From Belnapia sp. (GTDB lineage Bacteria > Pseudomonadota > Alphaproteobacteria > Acetobacterales > Acetobacteraceae), in assembly GCA_028291445.1 (NCBI GenBank), contig JAQGIA010000447.1:1-17441 (forward strand): a stretch of DNA of 17,441 nt. Direction: 5' to 3'. Within the stretch, counting starts at the first letter, position 1. Every line of letters begins with the position of its first letter. Positions 14,163-17,441 of the stretch are shown one piece after another. A model generated the notes under the pieces. The model ran no database searches, was not told where the DNA came from, and saw only the letters and a list, made by a program, of their open reading frames with translations. The translations under genes were made by a program, and so were the position numbers.

Positions 14163-14486
14163 ATGGCCACTGTCCTTCTCATCATCCACCTCTTCGTCAC
14201 CCTGGCGCTGATCGGGGTGGTCCTGCTCCAGCGCAGCGAGGGCGGCGGGCTCGGCATCGGTTCGTCCCAGGGGATGGGCTCCTTCATGGGCGGGCGCGGC
14301 ACCGCCAACCTGCTGACCCGCACCACCGGCATCCTCGGCACGCTGTTCTTCGTGCTGTCGCTGACCCTGGCGCTGCTCGGCCGCGGCACCGGCCTGCGCG
14401 GCTCCATCCTCGATGCGCCGCCGCCGCCCGCCGCCACCGCCCCGGCACCGGTCACCCCCGCGGCGCCCGGTGTCCCGACGAATTGA
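14163..14486 (+). CDS. secG: Preprotein translocase subunit SecG
   Basis: A 107-residue inner-membrane protein of the SecYEG channel that helps push exported proteins across the membrane. There are two hydrophobic spans (about 3-22 and 53-72) joined by a glycine-rich, polar loop with the family pattern LLQRSEGGGLGIGSSQGMGSF (21-41) and the conserved R-T-A/T segment. The C-terminal 25 residues are a Pro/Ala-rich tail, common in alphaproteobacterial SecG. The ATG at 14163 fits the start of the first span, but the 20 bases upstream are C-rich with no Shine-Dalgarno. The gene lies upstream of pyrG as in many alphaproteobacteria, with one extra gene between. It is unrelated to the catabolic operon on its left. 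Confidence 0.93.
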   Translation: MATVLLIIHLFVTLALIGVVLLQRSEGGGLGIGSSQGMGSFMGGRGTANLLTRTTGILGTLFFVLSLTLALLGRGTGLRGSILDAPPPPAATAPAPVTPAAPGVPTN

Positions 14487-14566
14487 GCGGTCCTCGCCCG
14501 GTCTCCGAGGCGATCGCTTAACCATCCCCGCCCAGTCTGTCCCGGCACATTCGCCGAAGGCCGGAC

Positions 14567-15547
14567 ATGGACCAGACCCTGATTGCCGGCCGCTACGAAA
14601 TCCGTGACCTGCCGGGCCCCGGCATCGGTGGCACGGCCTTCGTGGCGACGGACCGCCGGCTCGGCCGGCCGGTCGCGCTCAAGCTGATCGGCCGTCCCGG
14701 TATCGGCCGTCCCGGTATCGAGCGCCCGGGCCCCGCCGATGCCACCGCCGAGGAGGTATTGCACCGCGCCCTGCGGGAGGCGCGGATCGCCGGACGGCTG
14801 TCCCATCCCAATATCCTGGCCGTGCTCGATACCGGCCATTGTCCGGACTACGCCTGGATCGCGCATGAACTGCCAGGCGGCGAATCGCTGGAGGCGGCCC
14901 TGGAGCGCGACGGTCCGGCCGCCAGCGCCGAGGCCGCCCGGATCATGGATGAGATCCTCGACGCCCTGGAGACCGTGCATGTCCGCGGCATCGTCCATGG
15001 CGCCCTGCAGCCGGGCAATATCCTGCTGGCGGATGCCCCGGCGCATGCTTGGAATGGCGCTGCAGGCCCCCGGTTCGGCCAGGCCAGGCTGACCGACTTC
15101 GGCCTGGCCCGGCTCGGCCAATCCGGCTGGCAGCCCCTGGGCCCCATCCCCGGCCTGCTGCCGCCCGGCGCCATTCCCGCCCCGGAGCAGCTGCGCGGGG
15201 AGCCCGGGGATCATCGCGCCGATATCTGGGCGGCCGGCATCCTGTTCCACCAGTTGCTGACCGGCGCCAAGCCCCTCGCCGGGCCTCCTGTGGTGCCCGC
15301 CGACCTCGCCGAAGACCCGCCGGCCATCGACCGCCCTGGCCTGCCGGCCGGCTTCGCCCGGATCATCGCCCGCGCCCTGGCCACGCGCCCCGAGGACCGC
15401 TTCCCCGATGCCGAATCCATGGCCGCCGCCATCCGAGTCGCGGCCCTGCCGCCGGCCACCGCCATCCCGTGCCGGTATCAGCCCCAGGGCCATCCCCTGG
15501 GCCCTACGCCGGGGCTGATCGGTTTCCTGCGCCGCAAACGCGCGTGA
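14567..15547 (+). CDS. Protein-kinase-fold protein, probable pseudokinase
   Basis: A 326-residue protein with the Ser/Thr kinase (PknB-like) fold. It has a glycine loop (G17-P-G-I-G-G22), the ATP lysine K39 (VALK), a candidate helix-C Glu E71, DFG D177-G179, APE 205-207 and D219 of the C-lobe, plus a closing RPEDRF (274-279). The catalytic loop, however, reads H144-G-A-L-Q-P-G-N151, so the HRD Asp is Ala146, its Arg is Gly145 and the catalytic-loop Lys is Gln148, while Asn151 remains. Phosphotransfer is therefore unlikely, though nucleotide or protein binding could persist. No transmembrane span or PASTA domain follows; the C-terminus is short and basic (RRKRA). A GRPGI duplication (45-49, 50-54 region) lies after the VALK strand. 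The ATG at 14567 has GAAGG six bases upstream. It sits between secG and pyrG and may be co-transcribed. Confidence 0.8.
   Translation: MDQTLIAGRYEIRDLPGPGIGGTAFVATDRRLGRPVALKLIGRPGIGRPGIERPGPADATAEEVLHRALREARIAGRLSHPNILAVLDTGHCPDYAWIAHELPGGESLEAALERDGPAASAEAARIMDEILDALETVHVRGIVHGALQPGNILLADAPAHAWNGAAGPRFGQARLTDFGLARLGQSGWQPLGPIPGLLPPGAIPAPEQLRGEPGDHRADIWAAGILFHQLLTGAKPLAGPPVVPADLAEDPPAIDRPGLPAGFARIIARALATRPEDRFPDAESMAAAIRVAALPPATAIPCRYQPQGHPLGPTPGLIGFLRRKRA
14691..14720 (+). repeat. 15-bp exact tandem duplication in the kinase-fold gene
   Basis: GCCGTCCCGGTATCG occurs twice without change (14691-14705 and 14706-14720), adding five residues (RPGIG) to the loop after K39. Being in frame and identical, it looks recent. 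Confidence 0.85.
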
Positions 15548-15622
15548 TATCCGACAAGCCACAGTGTTGCATGGCGGATGTGTGCCGCCCTGGGTAGCCG
15601 CGGGGTCCAACCGTCGCTATGA

Positions 15623-17278
<1,656 letters not shown>

Positions 17279-17294
17279 GGCGCGGCTGCTCCGA

Positions 17295-17316
17295 GGCGCC
17301 ACGCCTGGTGGCCGCC
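17295..17316 (+). terminator. Possible imperfect hairpin after pyrG
   Basis: GGCGCCAC (17295-17302) and GTGGCCGCC (17308-17316) can pair with a five-base loop and one bulged base, 17 bases after the pyrG stop. No T-run follows, so terminator function is only possible. Confidence 0.3.
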
Positions 17317-17350
17317 CGGGCAGGCAATGCGGCGGTAACCGCGCAGTAAG

Positions 17351-17383
17351 GGCGGTACCGCCATGGTTGCGGCACAACCATGG
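17351..17383. repeat. Palindrome joined to a 9-bp hairpin downstream of pyrG
   Basis: GGCGGTACCGCC (17351-17362) is a perfect 12-bp palindrome. Its last two bases start a second structure: CCATGGTTG (17361-17369) and CAACCATGG (17375-17383) pair perfectly with a five-base loop. Possible transcription end, regulator site or repeat element; no gene is visible in 17279-17441. Confidence 0.5.
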
Positions 17384-17441
17384 GGTAGGATTGCGCAGCC
17401 GCTTGACCTCGGCCGGCGGCAAGGTCCCACTCGCGCCAGCT

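Overview
This window is very GC-rich (about 70% by eye) with strong G/C third-position bias, so every real gene carries long false open frames on the opposite strand. The gene content suggests an alphaproteobacterium: a CheB-CheR-PAS-HWE sensor kinase, a secG to pyrG neighbourhood, and an orphan tripartite tricarboxylate transporter (TTT) binding protein. Acetobacteraceae in the Roseomonas sense is my best guess. This is inference from family content; no rRNA or tRNA is present to confirm it.

Left third (1-6500). On the minus strand lie a DadA-type FAD amino-acid oxidoreductase (28-1269), a 53-residue single-helix membrane protein that is easy to overlook (1410-1571), and a 1048-residue CheB/CheR/PAS/HWE histidine kinase fusion (1777-4923). 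The kinase stop codon lies inside a 17-bp tandem repeat. A gene-poor stretch with a 12-bp hairpin follows. Then come a small exported His/Pro/Arg-rich protein (5302-5613, minus) and, divergently, an alpha/beta hydrolase with a Cys in the nucleophile position (5748-6497).

Middle (6750-14024). Two divergent units look like one catabolic module. Leftward are a molybdenum-hydroxylase large subunit with no small or medium subunit beside it and a TctC/Bug solute-binding protein, ending at a perfect 14-bp hairpin. Rightward are a divergent shikimate-dehydrogenase-like enzyme, two tandem paralogous amidohydrolases with ATGA overlap, and a Rieske protein. A plausible reading is capture, hydroxylation, oxidation and hydrolysis or decarboxylation of an unidentified organic acid. 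The substrate cannot be read from the sequence.

Right part (14163-17441). Housekeeping genes: secG (SecYEG subunit) and pyrG (CTP synthase). Between them lies a protein-kinase-fold gene whose catalytic loop reads HGALQPGN instead of HRDLKPxN, so it is probably a pseudokinase. The end of the window carries inverted repeats downstream of pyrG.

Short tandem duplications (13-26 bp units) recur at gene ends and between genes (1705-1788, 5670-5717, 12455-12484, 14042-14093, 14691-14720). No insertion sequence, CRISPR array, tRNA or rRNA was seen.
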